Shown here: positions 26,819 to 34,774 of the stretch, piece by piece
Numbering within the stretch: the first letter of the stretch is position 1
Layout of the letters: the number at the start of each line of letters is the position of its first letter
DNA from: Gammaproteobacteria bacterium
Lineage (GTDB): Bacteria > Pseudomonadota > Gammaproteobacteria > GRL18
Length of the DNA stretch: 51,555 nucleotides
Direction: 5' to 3'
Assembly: GCA_027012135.1 (NCBI GenBank)
Contig: JALUZF010000252.1
Location: 1-51,555 of the forward strand
Notes under the pieces: generated by a model
Databases searched by the model: none
The model's input: only the letters and a program-made list of their open reading frames with translations
What the model was told of the DNA's origin: nothing
Translations under genes and position numbers: made by a program

Positions 26819-27739
26819 TTATTCATCGGTTTTATTTATTAAATGCTGAACTATTTTTTCCGCCAGCTCTACCGGCACAAACTTGGTTAATACATCATTG
26901 GCACCGCAGGAAACGGCATTTTCCATATTGATATTGCCGTTTAGGGAGGTATGCATCAGTACATGAAGGTTTTTGAATTTAGGCAGTTTTCTAAGTTCTT
27001 TGACAAAGGTATAACCATCCATTTCAGGCATTTCAATATCAGAAATAATCATACTGATGGGTTCCATGGTATGAGGATCACCGTTCTGATAATCTTTGAG
27101 AATTTGCAGAGCCACTTTACCATCAGGTGCTGAAATATGCTGCAGACCGAGACGATCAAGTGCGGCAATGGTCTGTTTCATGGCCATGCTGGAATCATCC
27201 ACAATCATAACCAGTTTGCCGAATACCGCTTCAAGTTCCTGGTTAGGAATATCTAAATCGTCTGTATGAGTGGTTTCCAGACCCAGAACTTCTGCCAGTA
27301 CTTTTTCAATATCCAGTAGTTGCACCAGTTCATCATCAATCAGGGTGACACCGGTAGTATAACTGCCAATACCAGTACCCTTGGCAGGCGGAGAAATATT
27401 TTTCCAGTCACAGAGAATAATTTTATCAACACCGCTGATCCATAAACCCTGGTGGGAGCGGTTAATTTCTGTTGTAATCACAGAGCCCTGCTTAATTTGT
27501 TCTTCACTCAGGGTACGATGTGTGGCTCCAACTGCTTTAGCCAGGTCGATGATAGGCAGGGTTTCATTCCTTAGTTCCGCGACGCCCAGAATTTTGGGGT
27601 TGGATGAGGGTAATTGATGCAGTGGCGGGCAGGGAATGACTTCCTTGATTTTTAAGACATTAATGCCAAATCGACGTCGGCCTCCAAGATAAAAGAGAAG
27701 CAGTTCCAGTCGATTGGTAGAGTTGGAAGTCGTGGTCAT
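26819..27739 (-). CDS. cheV: CheV-type chemotaxis coupling protein (CheW-REC)
   Basis: A 306-residue protein with a CheW domain (about 10-155: 'LELLLFYLGGRRRFGINVLKI', 'KILGVAELRNETLPIIDLAKA') and a receiver domain (about 175-300) with 'MIVDDSSMA', phospho-acceptor Asp in 'MIISDIEMPEMDGY' and the 'HTS' switch. CheV links chemoreceptors to the kinase CheA and may damp signalling when phosphorylated. No other chemotaxis gene lies in the window, which is common for cheV. An intact receiver suggests active regulation. Confidence 0.93.
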   Translation of the reverse strand: MTTTSNSTNRLELLLFYLGGRRRFGINVLKIKEVIPCPPLHQLPSSNPKILGVAELRNETLPIIDLAKAVGATHRTLSEEQIKQGSVITTEINRSHQGLWISGVDKIILCDWKNISPPAKGTGIGSYTTGVTLIDDELVQLLDIEKVLAEVLGLETTHTDDLDIPNQELEAVFGKLVMIVDDSSMAMKQTIAALDRLGLQHISAPDGKVALQILKDYQNGDPHTMEPISMIISDIEMPEMDGYTFVKELRKLPKFKNLHVLMHTSLNGNINMENAVSCGANDVLTKFVPVELAEKIVQHLINKTDE

Positions 27740-27769
27740 TATTACGGGCCCTGAAAATACGAGTTAAAC

Positions 27770-27806
27770 TTATTCCTCACCATGAGCCTCTTCCGGAAGG
27801 AGAGGG
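27770..27806 (-). repeat. REP-like repeat, copy 1 (degenerate)
   Basis: Read on the minus strand, this 37-bp stretch runs from 'CCCTCTCCTTCCGG' to 'GGTGAGGAATAA' and matches the better-formed copy at 39926-39964 with a few substitutions and two deletions. It has a small hairpin at its CCGG centre. It lies in the 144-bp gap between slyX and the CheV gene. Confidence 0.6.
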
Positions 27807-27883
27807 CATTTAGGGATGAGTATTTATGTAGAGTATAGCGACTAACTGGAAAAAAACTGTAATTTTTATAAGGCAAAGGTATT

Positions 27884-28132
27884 TTAATAATGAGGTGGTG
27901 GGGTTTCTTCGGATTCCTTAGCTGTGGCTTCCTGTAGATTAGACAACTGGGTCTTTAAGTGGCTTAGGTGGCGTTCAAAATCATCAATTTGCTGTTGTTG
28001 ATTAAAAATAACCTGGTTAAGCTGTTCAATGGTATCTTCCTGAAGCGCACTGCGAATTTCCAGTTCCATAATCCTGTCTTCAAGGTTGCGACTGTTTTGT
28101 GAGGAGGCTGTTTCAATATCAGACATGGGCAA
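27884..28132 (-). CDS. slyX: SlyX family protein
   Basis: An 82-residue helical protein matching the SlyX family in length and pattern: 'LEDRIMELEIRSALQEDTIEQLN' then 'QQQQIDDFERHLSHLKTQL' and the Pro-rich 'EETPPPHY' end, a usual tail. The whole middle is a coiled coil. Function is unknown in spite of wide occurrence. It stands alone, divergent from the BaiN-type flavoprotein gene. Confidence 0.93.
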   Translation of the reverse strand: MPMSDIETASSQNSRNLEDRIMELEIRSALQEDTIEQLNQVIFNQQQQIDDFERHLSHLKTQLSNLQEATAKESEETPPPHY

Positions 28133-28226
28133 TCATTTTTGTTACACTAATTCAGGTTTAACTGGTTTGCTTAGGTTTAATAGACCATCGGATTTACGCT
28201 GAATTGTACAGTCTTTTATCATTAAT

Positions 28227-29423
28227 ATGAATAGCTATGATGTTGTTATTATCGGTGCCAGTGCCTCAGGCTTAATGTGTGCTGTAGAGGCTGCTAAACG
28301 CGGCAGAAGGGTGGCTGTTCTGGACCATGCTGTTAAAGCGGCCAGAAAAATCCGTATCTCCGGCGGAGGCAAGTGTAATTTCAGCAATTATTATGTCAGT
28401 GCGGATAACTACCTGTCACAGAATCCTCATTTCTGTAAATCAGCCCTGTCCCGTTACCAGTATTTTGATTTTCTGGCATTGATGGCAGAATATGATATCC
28501 CCTGGCATGAAAGAGAACATGGGCAGTTATTCTGTGATCGCAGTGCTATGGACATTGTGGACATGCTGCTGGCAGAATGCCATCGTTACCATGCAGATAT
28601 TATTCTGGACTGCCATATTAAAAACATTGCCCGGATTTCAGGGGATGAGACCTTCTTACTGCATACCAGCCAGAAGAGTTTTACTGCTGAATCACTGGTC
28701 ATTGCTACAGGCGGTTTATCGGTTCCTAAAATGGGTGCCACTGATTTCGGGCTGAAAATAGCCCGGCAGTTTGAACTGAATCTGATCCCGACCCGACCGG
28801 GTCTGGTACCGTTTACACATAATAAGACTCAGCTAAAAACCCTGCAGTGTTTATCAGGGATTGCTGTTGAAGCTGTTGTTTCACTTGATAGTGAGGAGGG
28901 GACCAAACGCTTCAGGGAAAATCTTCTGTTTACTCATAAAGGTTTGAGTGGCCCGGTTATTTTGCAGATTTCTTCATATTGGCACAAAGAACAGAGTGTT
29001 GAGATTAATTTACTGCCGGATCTGGATTTAAGCCGCTGGTTAACTCAGCAGCAGAAACAACACCCGGATACCCGGCTAAAAACACTTCTGTGCCGACTAT
29101 TATCCCGCAGGCTGGTGGAAGTATTTACTCAGAATCTGCCTGTTGAAAAACCAGTAAAACAATATGATTTTAGTGAAATAGAGTCTGTTTTTAAATTATT
29201 TTCGAGCTGGGAATATACTCCTTCTGGTACGGAAGGCTACCGGGTTGCAGAAGTGACCGTCGGTGGTGTTGATACCGGGGAGCTGTCTTCCAAAACCATG
29301 CAGGCAAGGAAAGTAAAAGGTTTGTATTTTATTGGTGAGGTGGTGGATGTCACAGGCCACCTGGGCGGGTTTAATTTCCAGTGGGCCTGGGCATCCGGGT
29401 TTTGTGCCGGTCAGTATGTTTAG
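28227..29423 (+). CDS. HI0933/BaiN/YhiN family flavoprotein
   Basis: A 398-residue FAD-dependent protein. Near the N-terminus is the dinucleotide-binding 'VVIIGASASGLMCAVEAAKRG', followed by the family hallmark 'RISGGGKCNFSN' (residues 44-55). Further family features are 'GLSGPVILQISSYW' near 230, 'VAEVTVGGVDTGELSS' near 345 and the C-terminal 'GLYFIGEVVDVTGHLGGFNFQWAWASG'-type FAD-contacting region. Members are NAD(P)/FAD oxidoreductases of unclear substrate; one, BaiN, acts on bile acid intermediates in clostridia. Stands alone between slyX and the nitroreductase gene. Confidence 0.92.
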   Translation: MNSYDVVIIGASASGLMCAVEAAKRGRRVAVLDHAVKAARKIRISGGGKCNFSNYYVSADNYLSQNPHFCKSALSRYQYFDFLALMAEYDIPWHEREHGQLFCDRSAMDIVDMLLAECHRYHADIILDCHIKNIARISGDETFLLHTSQKSFTAESLVIATGGLSVPKMGATDFGLKIARQFELNLIPTRPGLVPFTHNKTQLKTLQCLSGIAVEAVVSLDSEEGTKRFRENLLFTHKGLSGPVILQISSYWHKEQSVEINLLPDLDLSRWLTQQQKQHPDTRLKTLLCRLLSRRLVEVFTQNLPVEKPVKQYDFSEIESVFKLFSSWEYTPSGTEGYRVAEVTVGGVDTGELSSKTMQARKVKGLYFIGEVVDVTGHLGGFNFQWAWASGFCAGQYV

Positions 29424-29446
29424 CTTAATAAACGGATGGAAACTAC

Positions 29447-30106
29447 CTAATACCAGCTGACAATATCTTCCAGAGGCTGACGGGTTTTTTCTTTCTGGGG
29501 ATCTTTACGATAACCAAAGGCCACCATATAAGCAGCCTGAAAGACTGAAATATCAATATTAAATTCCTCGGCCAGCAGTTTATTCAGCTCATCGGCCACA
29601 AAGCCTTCCACCGGACAACTGTCAATTTTAATATAAGCGGCGGCATTCATCATATTAGCCAGAGCAATATAGGTTTGCTTGCAGGCCCAGTCAAACATTG
29701 CCCGCTCGCTTTCCAGCAGGTGAAAGTCTTTTTCCTGAAAAGCCTGGTAATAACTGCGCCGTTTAGTGCGGGCATCTTCTGGCAGGTGATGAATATCTGC
29801 CATCATGTGTTCAATATAATCGCTGTCATAGCGGGTGGTTTTACCGGTACGGGCCAGAGCCACGACAAAATGACTGGCAGTCGGCAGGGTGCCCTGGGCA
29901 CCCCAGGCATGTTCCCTGAGCTTTTCTCTAAGTCCCATATCCTGAACCACCAGAAAGTGCCAGGGCTCATAACCAAAAGAACTGGGAGACAGTCTGGCGG
30001 CCTCCAGAATATAACGAAAGTTCTCATCAGAGATTTTTTTAGTTTCGTCAAAAACCTTGCAGGCATGACGAAAGTTCATCATTTCCAGAAATTGATCTTT
30101 ATTCAT
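29447..30106 (-). CDS. NfsB-like NAD(P)H nitroreductase
   Basis: A 219-residue FMN enzyme of the nitroreductase family. The N-terminal 'FRHACKVFDETKKISDENF' and 'LEAARLSPSSFGYEPWHFLVVQD' bind FMN phosphate and the cofactor edge in the family, and the C-terminal 'FGYRKDPQKEKTRQPLEDIVSW' closes the FMN site. Such enzymes reduce nitroaromatics, quinones or flavins with NAD(P)H; the physiological substrate is not clear. Stands alone, convergent with the BaiN-type gene. Confidence 0.9.
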   Translation of the reverse strand: MNKDQFLEMMNFRHACKVFDETKKISDENFRYILEAARLSPSSFGYEPWHFLVVQDMGLREKLREHAWGAQGTLPTASHFVVALARTGKTTRYDSDYIEHMMADIHHLPEDARTKRRSYYQAFQEKDFHLLESERAMFDWACKQTYIALANMMNAAAYIKIDSCPVEGFVADELNKLLAEEFNIDISVFQAAYMVAFGYRKDPQKEKTRQPLEDIVSWY

Positions 30107-30215
30107 CGTTACTTAATTGTTAGTCACTTATTTAAAATTAGAGGTCAGGGTAATCAGGTACTGTTTACGGTATTTTGCAATAATTTTAAGCTAAAGAAAA
30201 GTACTGCCGAGGGAG

Positions 30216-30234
30216 CGTGAGCATCCTGCCCACG
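30216..30234. repeat. Short GCAT-centred palindrome, copy 2
   Basis: CGTGAGCA and TGCCCACG form a stem with one mismatch around a TCC loop, preceded by 'CGAGGGAG'. It shares the layout GAGCG-N-G-N-GCAT-NN-TGCCC with the copy at 25878-25894. It lies between the nitroreductase and Sel1-type genes. Confidence 0.45.
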
Positions 30235-30269
30235 TATGTTTCAGGATAATTATAATGAGTGCTGTAAAT

Positions 30270-30761
30270 TTAGTTCATGGCAAATGTGCGTCTATGCTGA
30301 TTGATTGTGGACTTTACAAGATCAACATAATCTCTGGACAGGATCAGTTCATCTTTGGAAAGCTTCTGTTCAACCTTGTCTTTCTCTATACTGGCTCCCA
30401 GACTGCCGTTATCAATGGCCAGGGTCAGATAGACATGACTTAACAGGTAGTTCTCGTTGTTTTCATGATACAGTCCTAAGGCAATCTGTGAATCCAGATC
30501 ATTGGCCAGAACCGCCTGCTGATAGTAATTAACCGCTATTTCAGGATCGGCTTTTACCCCCAGACCTTTCTCATACATCTGACCAAGAATAAAGCTGGCA
30601 CGGGCACTGGCTTGCCGGGCTTCAGATTTGCACTGTTGCAGAGCAGAGCTGTAATTCTGAGCATTAAATAATTTGCTGCACTCTGAGGCATAGCTGAAAC
30701 TGCTGGCGAAAATTAAAGCCCCCATTGAAATAATTGTAATAAGGTATTTTTTAAAGTTCAT
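30270..30761 (-). CDS. Secreted Sel1-repeat protein
   Basis: A 163-residue protein with a signal peptide (1-25, ending 'SSFSYA'). The mature part has one clear Sel1-type repeat ('ASFILGQMYEKGLGVKADPEIAVNYYQQAV') and a second, weaker one starting 'DSQIALGLYHENNENYLLSHVY', giving paired helices like those in TPR proteins. Two Cys residues near the start of the mature protein ('SECSKLF' and 'LQQCKSE') could form a disulfide. Such domains mediate protein contacts in the envelope. Stands alone. Confidence 0.8.
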   Translation of the reverse strand: MNFKKYLITIISMGALIFASSFSYASECSKLFNAQNYSSALQQCKSEARQASARASFILGQMYEKGLGVKADPEIAVNYYQQAVLANDLDSQIALGLYHENNENYLLSHVYLTLAIDNGSLGASIEKDKVEQKLSKDELILSRDYVDLVKSTINQHRRTFAMN

Positions 30762-31076
30762 TTTTATACACTCCTTATCCTCATTGAACTAATTAAATGC
30801 AGGTATAGTTATAAGAGAATAATTTTTTATTATAATTTTAGCGGGCTAATTCTGAGTATCCTTTCTATAGCCACATTTATTATGAGTTAATTATTAACCG
30901 ATTAAGGTCAGTAATTATATAGGTATATACCCCAATTTATACTACAAAAAACATTAACTTAGCTTATTCTAATATGCTCACTACAGATTGCTGCAATACT
31001 GCTTCTTCCTTACCTGTTAAAAGCCTTAATCTGTTCTATACTATTCTTTAACACCCATTATCAGGAAATTTATACT
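30762..31076. other. AT-rich intergenic region between divergent small secreted-protein genes
   Basis: This 315-bp stretch separates two divergent genes and holds no reading frame of note. A TATACT (31037-31042) could be the -10 of the rightward gene, with a poor -35 match at 31014-31019. A small imperfect palindrome 'AGGTATATACCCC' lies at about 30920. I see no repeat element or RNA gene in it. Confidence 0.5.
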
Positions 31077-31502
31077 GTGGAAAAAATTATTTTAGTTGTT
31101 GTTTTTGTTATTGCTGGATTTAGCGGAACTTCTGTCTTTGCCAGCGATCAGCAGTTCAGGCAGATGGAGGAGAAAAAAATCTTTGATAAAATTCGCACTA
31201 AAATGATTGTTGGCTGTTATACACAGGGGAAAAAACTACAGTCACAGGTGAACAGTCTGGCACAACTGGAAACATTGTTTCCACAGCGGGTCCGTGCCTG
31301 CAGCTGTTTTCAGTCAGCCCTGTCACGAGTTTCCAATCGAACGATTTATGAAGACAGTAAACATTCCTACCAGCTTTATGTGCACAAAAAAGATGCTTTA
31401 AAGTTAAATGATAAAGCACGTTTAAAAGAAGTCGAAGCTCAGATCAGAGCTTTTGAACCTTTTATGTCAAAAATTTTAAAGCAGTGTGGCTTAAATCAAT
31501 AA
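31077..31502 (+). CDS. Small secreted protein with four cysteines, unknown function
   Basis: A 141-residue protein starting at GTG (31077) with an AGGA ribosome site about 10 bases ahead. Residues 1-22 form a signal peptide ('ILVVVFVIAGFSGTSVFA'). The mature part is helical and basic, with Cys residues in 'IVGCYTQ', 'VRACSCFQ' and near the end 'LKQCGLNQ', which suggests two disulfides in the periplasm. No family recognised. Next gene on the strand is a 62-residue reading frame 135 bp further on. Confidence 0.65.
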   Translation: MEKIILVVVFVIAGFSGTSVFASDQQFRQMEEKKIFDKIRTKMIVGCYTQGKKLQSQVNSLAQLETLFPQRVRACSCFQSALSRVSNRTIYEDSKHSYQLYVHKKDALKLNDKARLKEVEAQIRAFEPFMSKILKQCGLNQ

Positions 31503-31637
31503 TATCCGCCTGATTTAAAAAATGGCGCAAATTGTCAAAATGATGGCGTGTAAAGGCAAGTAAAATACCTTTTTCTAGTTTAAGCTGTTTCTATAACTGT
31601 AATGTAACAGTACATTAACCAGATAATAGAGACAGGA

Positions 31638-31826
31638 ATGATGACGCAGGATAAAGACATTGGTGAGCTGGATCACTGCTTGCACTTTATAAAAGAATGG
31701 CAGTTAAGACACGGTAAAGACTCAGTTCCGGACGGATTAATGGATCGACTGGAAACACTCCTGGACAAATGTCTGCAGGACTATTGCCAGAAAAAATATC
31801 AACAGCATGACGGCAAAGCCTTATAG
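31638..31826 (+). CDS. Small cytoplasmic protein, unknown function
   Basis: A 62-residue helical protein without signal peptide. Two ATGs lie in tandem (31638, 31641); an AGACAGGA sequence just ahead serves either. It has three Cys residues ('LDHCLHF', 'LDKCLQDYCQKK') and is charged. No family recognised. Such a short frame could be spurious, but the ribosome site and the balanced composition favour a gene. It is followed at once by the hairpin at 31843-31912. Confidence 0.45.
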   Translation: MMTQDKDIGELDHCLHFIKEWQLRHGKDSVPDGLMDRLETLLDKCLQDYCQKKYQQHDGKAL

Positions 31827-31842
31827 TAAAAAGCAGAAAGCC

Positions 31843-31912
31843 CTGGCCAGGTGCTTTTCTGAGAGCCACACAATGGGGGGGAATTGTGTGCTACAAAAAA
31901 ACACCTGGCCAG
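31843..31912. repeat. 70-bp nested hairpin between converging genes
   Basis: The outer arms 31843-31853 and 31902-31912 are perfectly complementary over 11 bp; inner arms 31867-31874 and 31883-31890 pair over 8 bp around a loop with a run of seven G. T-rich and A-rich stretches between the arms can pair in part. It lies between the 62-residue gene and the converging DUF2892 gene. No clean U tract follows the outer stem on either strand. It may stop both transcripts or be a small palindromic element. Confidence 0.65.
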
Positions 31913-31956
31913 AGCCTCCTGAGTTTTATCTAAGTAACGACAGATTTCAACGCTAT

Positions 31957-32145
31957 TTATTTTTTAGATGTATTTATACCCAGTAAAGGATACATAGGGC
32001 AGAAATTAAACAGACCTGTTAATAATGGTACTATGCCAATCCAGCCCCAGGGGTTAAGTACATCAGGCAGTACAAACACACCTGCAATTAAGACAATACC
32101 CACAATAATGCGTAAGATTTTATCGATGCCACCAACGTTTTTCAT
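31957..32145 (-). CDS. DUF2892 (YgaP-type) inner membrane protein
   Basis: A 62-residue protein with two membrane segments. It matches DUF2892 along its length: 'NVGGIDKILRIIVGIVLIAG', 'NPWGWIGIVPLLTGLFNFCPMYPLLGI'. The conserved Cys in 'FNFCPMYPL' is a family trait; in YgaP this membrane part is joined to a rhodanese domain, and free-standing copies often go with sulfur or thiol metabolism. A TATAAT -10 (32183-32178) with a poor -35 and a 23-bp palindrome at 32206-32228 lie upstream. The Crp/Fnr-type regulator gene is next upstream on the same strand. Confidence 0.88.
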   Translation of the reverse strand: MKNVGGIDKILRIIVGIVLIAGVFVLPDVLNPWGWIGIVPLLTGLFNFCPMYPLLGINTSKK

Positions 32146-32177
32146 TATAAGCTCCAGTAGTTTACCTTTTTAATGTG

Positions 32178-32228
32178 ATTATATTGTTGCAGATAATGCT
32201 GAAGCTTTAAGTGACATTGTCACTTAAA
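32178..32228 (-). promoter_or_regulatory. Palindromic operator and -10 element ahead of the DUF2892 gene
   Basis: Bases 32206-32215 and 32219-32228 form a perfect 10-bp inverted repeat with a 3-base spacer (core GTGAC-ATT-GTCAC). On the minus strand a TATAAT lies at 32183-32178, and the -35 position (32206-32201, AGCTTC) is poor and abuts the palindrome. The centre falls about 46 bases ahead of the likely start site, close to where Crp/Fnr activators bind. A Crp/Fnr gene lies 40 bp upstream. No U tract follows, so it is not a terminator. Confidence 0.55.
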
Positions 32229-32268
32229 AATGGAATAGAGTGAAACTTTATTCCAGGAGAGGGGGAGG

Positions 32269-32934
32269 TTAATGTGCCAGCAGGTTAGCCAGGGCGTCAT
32301 GATTGGTAATTTCAATTTTACCCCGGTTTAGTAATACCCAGCCTTTATTTTCAAATTCTTTCAGCTGACGGCTGATCACTTCACGGGCAGAACCCAGTTC
32401 TGTGGCCAGAGCCTGGTGAGTAGTGCGTATGGGCGTATTAACGGAACCATTTTCCAGCAGGTACTTGGCCAGGCGTATGTCCAGCTTGGCAAAGCTGATT
32501 TCTTCTACCAGAGTAATTAATTTAATCAGGCGATCACCATAGGAGTGAAACACCTGCTTACGGAAGGCTTTGGATTCTCCCATATACTGTTCAAAAACGG
32601 GTTTAGGGATGGCCAGTGCCACGACATCAGTTTCGGTGACGCCTTCAGCAGGATAATCTTCAGAAGAAATTAGACAGGATGTGGTTAATACACAGGAGCC
32701 ACCGCTGCTAATATGGTAAAGCACAATTTCCCGACCGTTTTCAGCACGGGTAAAAACTTTAACGGAACCGGCAATGACCAGCAGATAGTTTAAACACTGA
32801 TCGCCCTGGTGAAAAATGGTGGTGCCTTCAGGGATGGTAATTTGCTGAGAGTGTTTAAGTATATTGATGCCATCTTTGCTGACCGCTTCGTTTAATTTCG
32901 GGAAGAGCTGCAAAATTGTATTGGTGAGTTCCAT
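32269..32934 (-). CDS. Crp/Fnr family transcriptional regulator
   Basis: A 221-residue regulator. Residues 1-135 form a cyclic-nucleotide-type sensor domain ('IPEGTTIFHQGDQCLNYLLVIAGSVKVF'-type strand pattern), a long dimer helix follows, and a winged helix-turn-helix lies at about 165-205 ('THQALATELGSAREVISRQL'). The N-terminal four-Cys iron-sulfur motif of Fnr is absent; single Cys residues occur in 'GDQCLNY', 'GSCVL' and 'TSCLIS', so it does not sense oxygen the way Fnr does. It precedes the DUF2892 gene and probably controls it through the palindrome at 32206-32228 (inference). Signal unknown. Confidence 0.9.
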   Translation of the reverse strand: MELTNTILQLFPKLNEAVSKDGINILKHSQQITIPEGTTIFHQGDQCLNYLLVIAGSVKVFTRAENGREIVLYHISSGGSCVLTTSCLISSEDYPAEGVTETDVVALAIPKPVFEQYMGESKAFRKQVFHSYGDRLIKLITLVEEISFAKLDIRLAKYLLENGSVNTPIRTTHQALATELGSAREVISRQLKEFENKGWVLLNRGKIEITNHDALANLLAH

Positions 32935-32986
32935 GAATGTTTGTTTATCTCGTTAGTAGTAATTGGTGGCGTTCCGTCTGTGCCTG

Positions 32987-34009
32987 TTATCGAGGCATAT
33001 TTTCGCCCTGATATCCAGAAAGCTCTTTTATCTTTGCATCCATGCCTCTGCGACCCTGAAGGCCACCGGAGTGAATGATCAGGATCCGGCTGTGCGGCGG
33101 AAAATAGTTATTATTAATGAGCTCTACAATACCATACATCATTTTCCCTGTGTATATGGGATCCAGTGGTATTGAATGTTTTTGTTCAAATTCAATTATA
33201 AATCGGGCCAGCTCAGGTGTCATTTTACCAAACCCGCCAAAATGATAATTATAAACCAGCTCCCAGTTATTTTGAGTCTGAACTGTCTGTACTGAGAGTG
33301 GAGGAAGTTTCAGCAGCTTATTGATTTCCTGCTCCAGAAATTGAGCCCCTTTTAAAGCCGGGAAGCCCACAACCTTTGTATGGGAATGTTTTTTGTTCAG
33401 TCCATGAATAATCCCGGCTATAGTACCGCCGGTACCGCAGGCCACACAGACATAGTCGGTATTATTCGGAATCAGTTCGGTTATTTCAGCCGCGCCTTTG
33501 ATGGCCAGGGTATTAGTACCGCCCTCTGGTATTACATAGACAGATTCCTGTTTACTCAGAAAGTGTTCTGTCTGCAGTCTCTCCAGTAAATGTCTGATAA
33601 ACTCAGGCTCATGTTTTCTGCGGTAATCTTTGCGGTTTATATAATACAGCTGCATGCCCAGCGTTTTAAGATCGGCAAGGGTTGGATTGAAAGGATAATG
33701 TTCTTCACCACGGATAATGCCAATGGTTTTAAAGTGGTGTTTTTTCCCTGCCCCGGCCAGGGCATGCAGATGGTTGGAGTAGGGGCCGCCGAAACTCAGC
33801 AGGGTGGTGTAGCCCTGCTGCTGTGCATCCTGAAGGCTGTATTTTAATTTATACCACTTATTTCCGGAAATTAATGGATCAGTTTTATCGGTTCTTAATA
33901 TGGATACACAAAGCGCAGGGCTGTTATCACTTGTGTTGATCTGTGTATTTTCAAACAAGCGGGTATCAAGTGACTGTAGTGGAATATCGGTAATAGGGTC
34001 TGACAGCAT
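32987..34009 (-). CDS. D-cysteine desulfhydrase/ACC deaminase family PLP enzyme
   Basis: A 340-residue pyridoxal-phosphate enzyme of the tryptophan synthase beta fold. The PLP lysine is expected at Lys51 in 'SGNKWYKLKYSL', followed by 'LSFGGPYSNHLHALA' and the Gly-rich phosphate loop 'CVACGTGGTIAGII' near residue 190. The group includes D-cysteine desulfhydrase and 1-aminocyclopropane-1-carboxylate deaminase; sequence alone does not settle which. Release of sulfide from D-cysteine would suit a sulfur-oxidising host. Divergent from hda, 61 bp apart. Confidence 0.85.
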   Translation of the reverse strand: MLSDPITDIPLQSLDTRLFENTQINTSDNSPALCVSILRTDKTDPLISGNKWYKLKYSLQDAQQQGYTTLLSFGGPYSNHLHALAGAGKKHHFKTIGIIRGEEHYPFNPTLADLKTLGMQLYYINRKDYRRKHEPEFIRHLLERLQTEHFLSKQESVYVIPEGGTNTLAIKGAAEITELIPNNTDYVCVACGTGGTIAGIIHGLNKKHSHTKVVGFPALKGAQFLEQEINKLLKLPPLSVQTVQTQNNWELVYNYHFGGFGKMTPELARFIIEFEQKHSIPLDPIYTGKMMYGIVELINNNYFPPHSRILIIHSGGLQGRRGMDAKIKELSGYQGENMPR

Positions 34010-34070
34010 AATTGCGATATAATACCTGCCTTAATAAATAATATCACCCAGGAGTTTATACAACCGGCTT

Positions 34071-34748
34071 ATGAATACCCAACTGCCCCTGTCCTTTCAG
34101 ACTCCTGAATATGCTGTTTTTGAGAGTTTTATAGCCGCTGACAATCAACAGTTACTGTTCTCGCTGCAGGATGACTCCGAGCGGCTTATTTATCTGTGGG
34201 GTGAATCCGGCTCCGGTAAAAGCCACCTGTTACAGGCCACAACGCAGTATTACCTGGCACAGAACCAGACGGCTTTTTATATCCCCCTGGCGGATAACCA
34301 GGAATTATCACCACAAATGCTGGACGGACTGGAAGCTATGGATCTGCTGTGTCTTGATGAGCTGGATGCCATCTGTGGAAATGTTCAGTGGGAAGAAGCC
34401 CTGTTTCATTTATTTAACCGTATGCGTGATAGTGACAGTAGACTGGTTCTGGCCGCTTCAAACAGTGCTGTTAATTTGGGTATTAAGCTGCCGGACTTAC
34501 GCTCCCGTTTAAGCTGGGGGCTGACTTACCAGCTTAAGTCTCTGGATGATAAGGGTAAAGCCGCAGCCATGAAGCAGCGGGCGTCTCAGCGGGGCTTAAG
34601 CATGAATGAAGAAGTAATAGCTTATATTCTAAAACACAGCAGCCGCAGTATGCACCAGTTAATGACCCTGCTGGATAAACTGGATTATGCCAGTCTTGCA
34701 GAACAGCGTAAGCTGACCATACCTTTTATTAAAAGTTACCTGTCTTAA
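34071..34748 (+). CDS. hda: DnaA regulatory inactivator Hda
   Basis: A 225-residue AAA+ protein similar to DnaA domain III. It has the clamp-binding start 'MNTQLPLSFQTPEYAVFESF', Walker A 'GESGSGKSHLLQA', Walker B 'LLCLDELDAI' and sensor 2 region 'RGLSMNEEVIAYILKHSSRSM'. It lacks the DNA-binding domain IV of DnaA. With the sliding clamp, Hda promotes ATP hydrolysis by DnaA and prevents re-initiation. The nearest AGGAG lies 16 bases before the ATG, far for a ribosome site. The DUF2069 and wrbA genes converge on it. Confidence 0.95.
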   Translation: MNTQLPLSFQTPEYAVFESFIAADNQQLLFSLQDDSERLIYLWGESGSGKSHLLQATTQYYLAQNQTAFYIPLADNQELSPQMLDGLEAMDLLCLDELDAICGNVQWEEALFHLFNRMRDSDSRLVLAASNSAVNLGIKLPDLRSRLSWGLTYQLKSLDDKGKAAAMKQRASQRGLSMNEEVIAYILKHSSRSMHQLMTLLDKLDYASLAEQRKLTIPFIKSYLS

Positions 34749-34774
34749 CCTCTCCATCTTTCAGACGCCTCACT

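Noticed and set aside
32206-32228. Palindrome after the Crp/Fnr gene as its terminator
   Set aside because: No U tract follows on the minus strand, and its position relative to a TATAAT fits an operator better.
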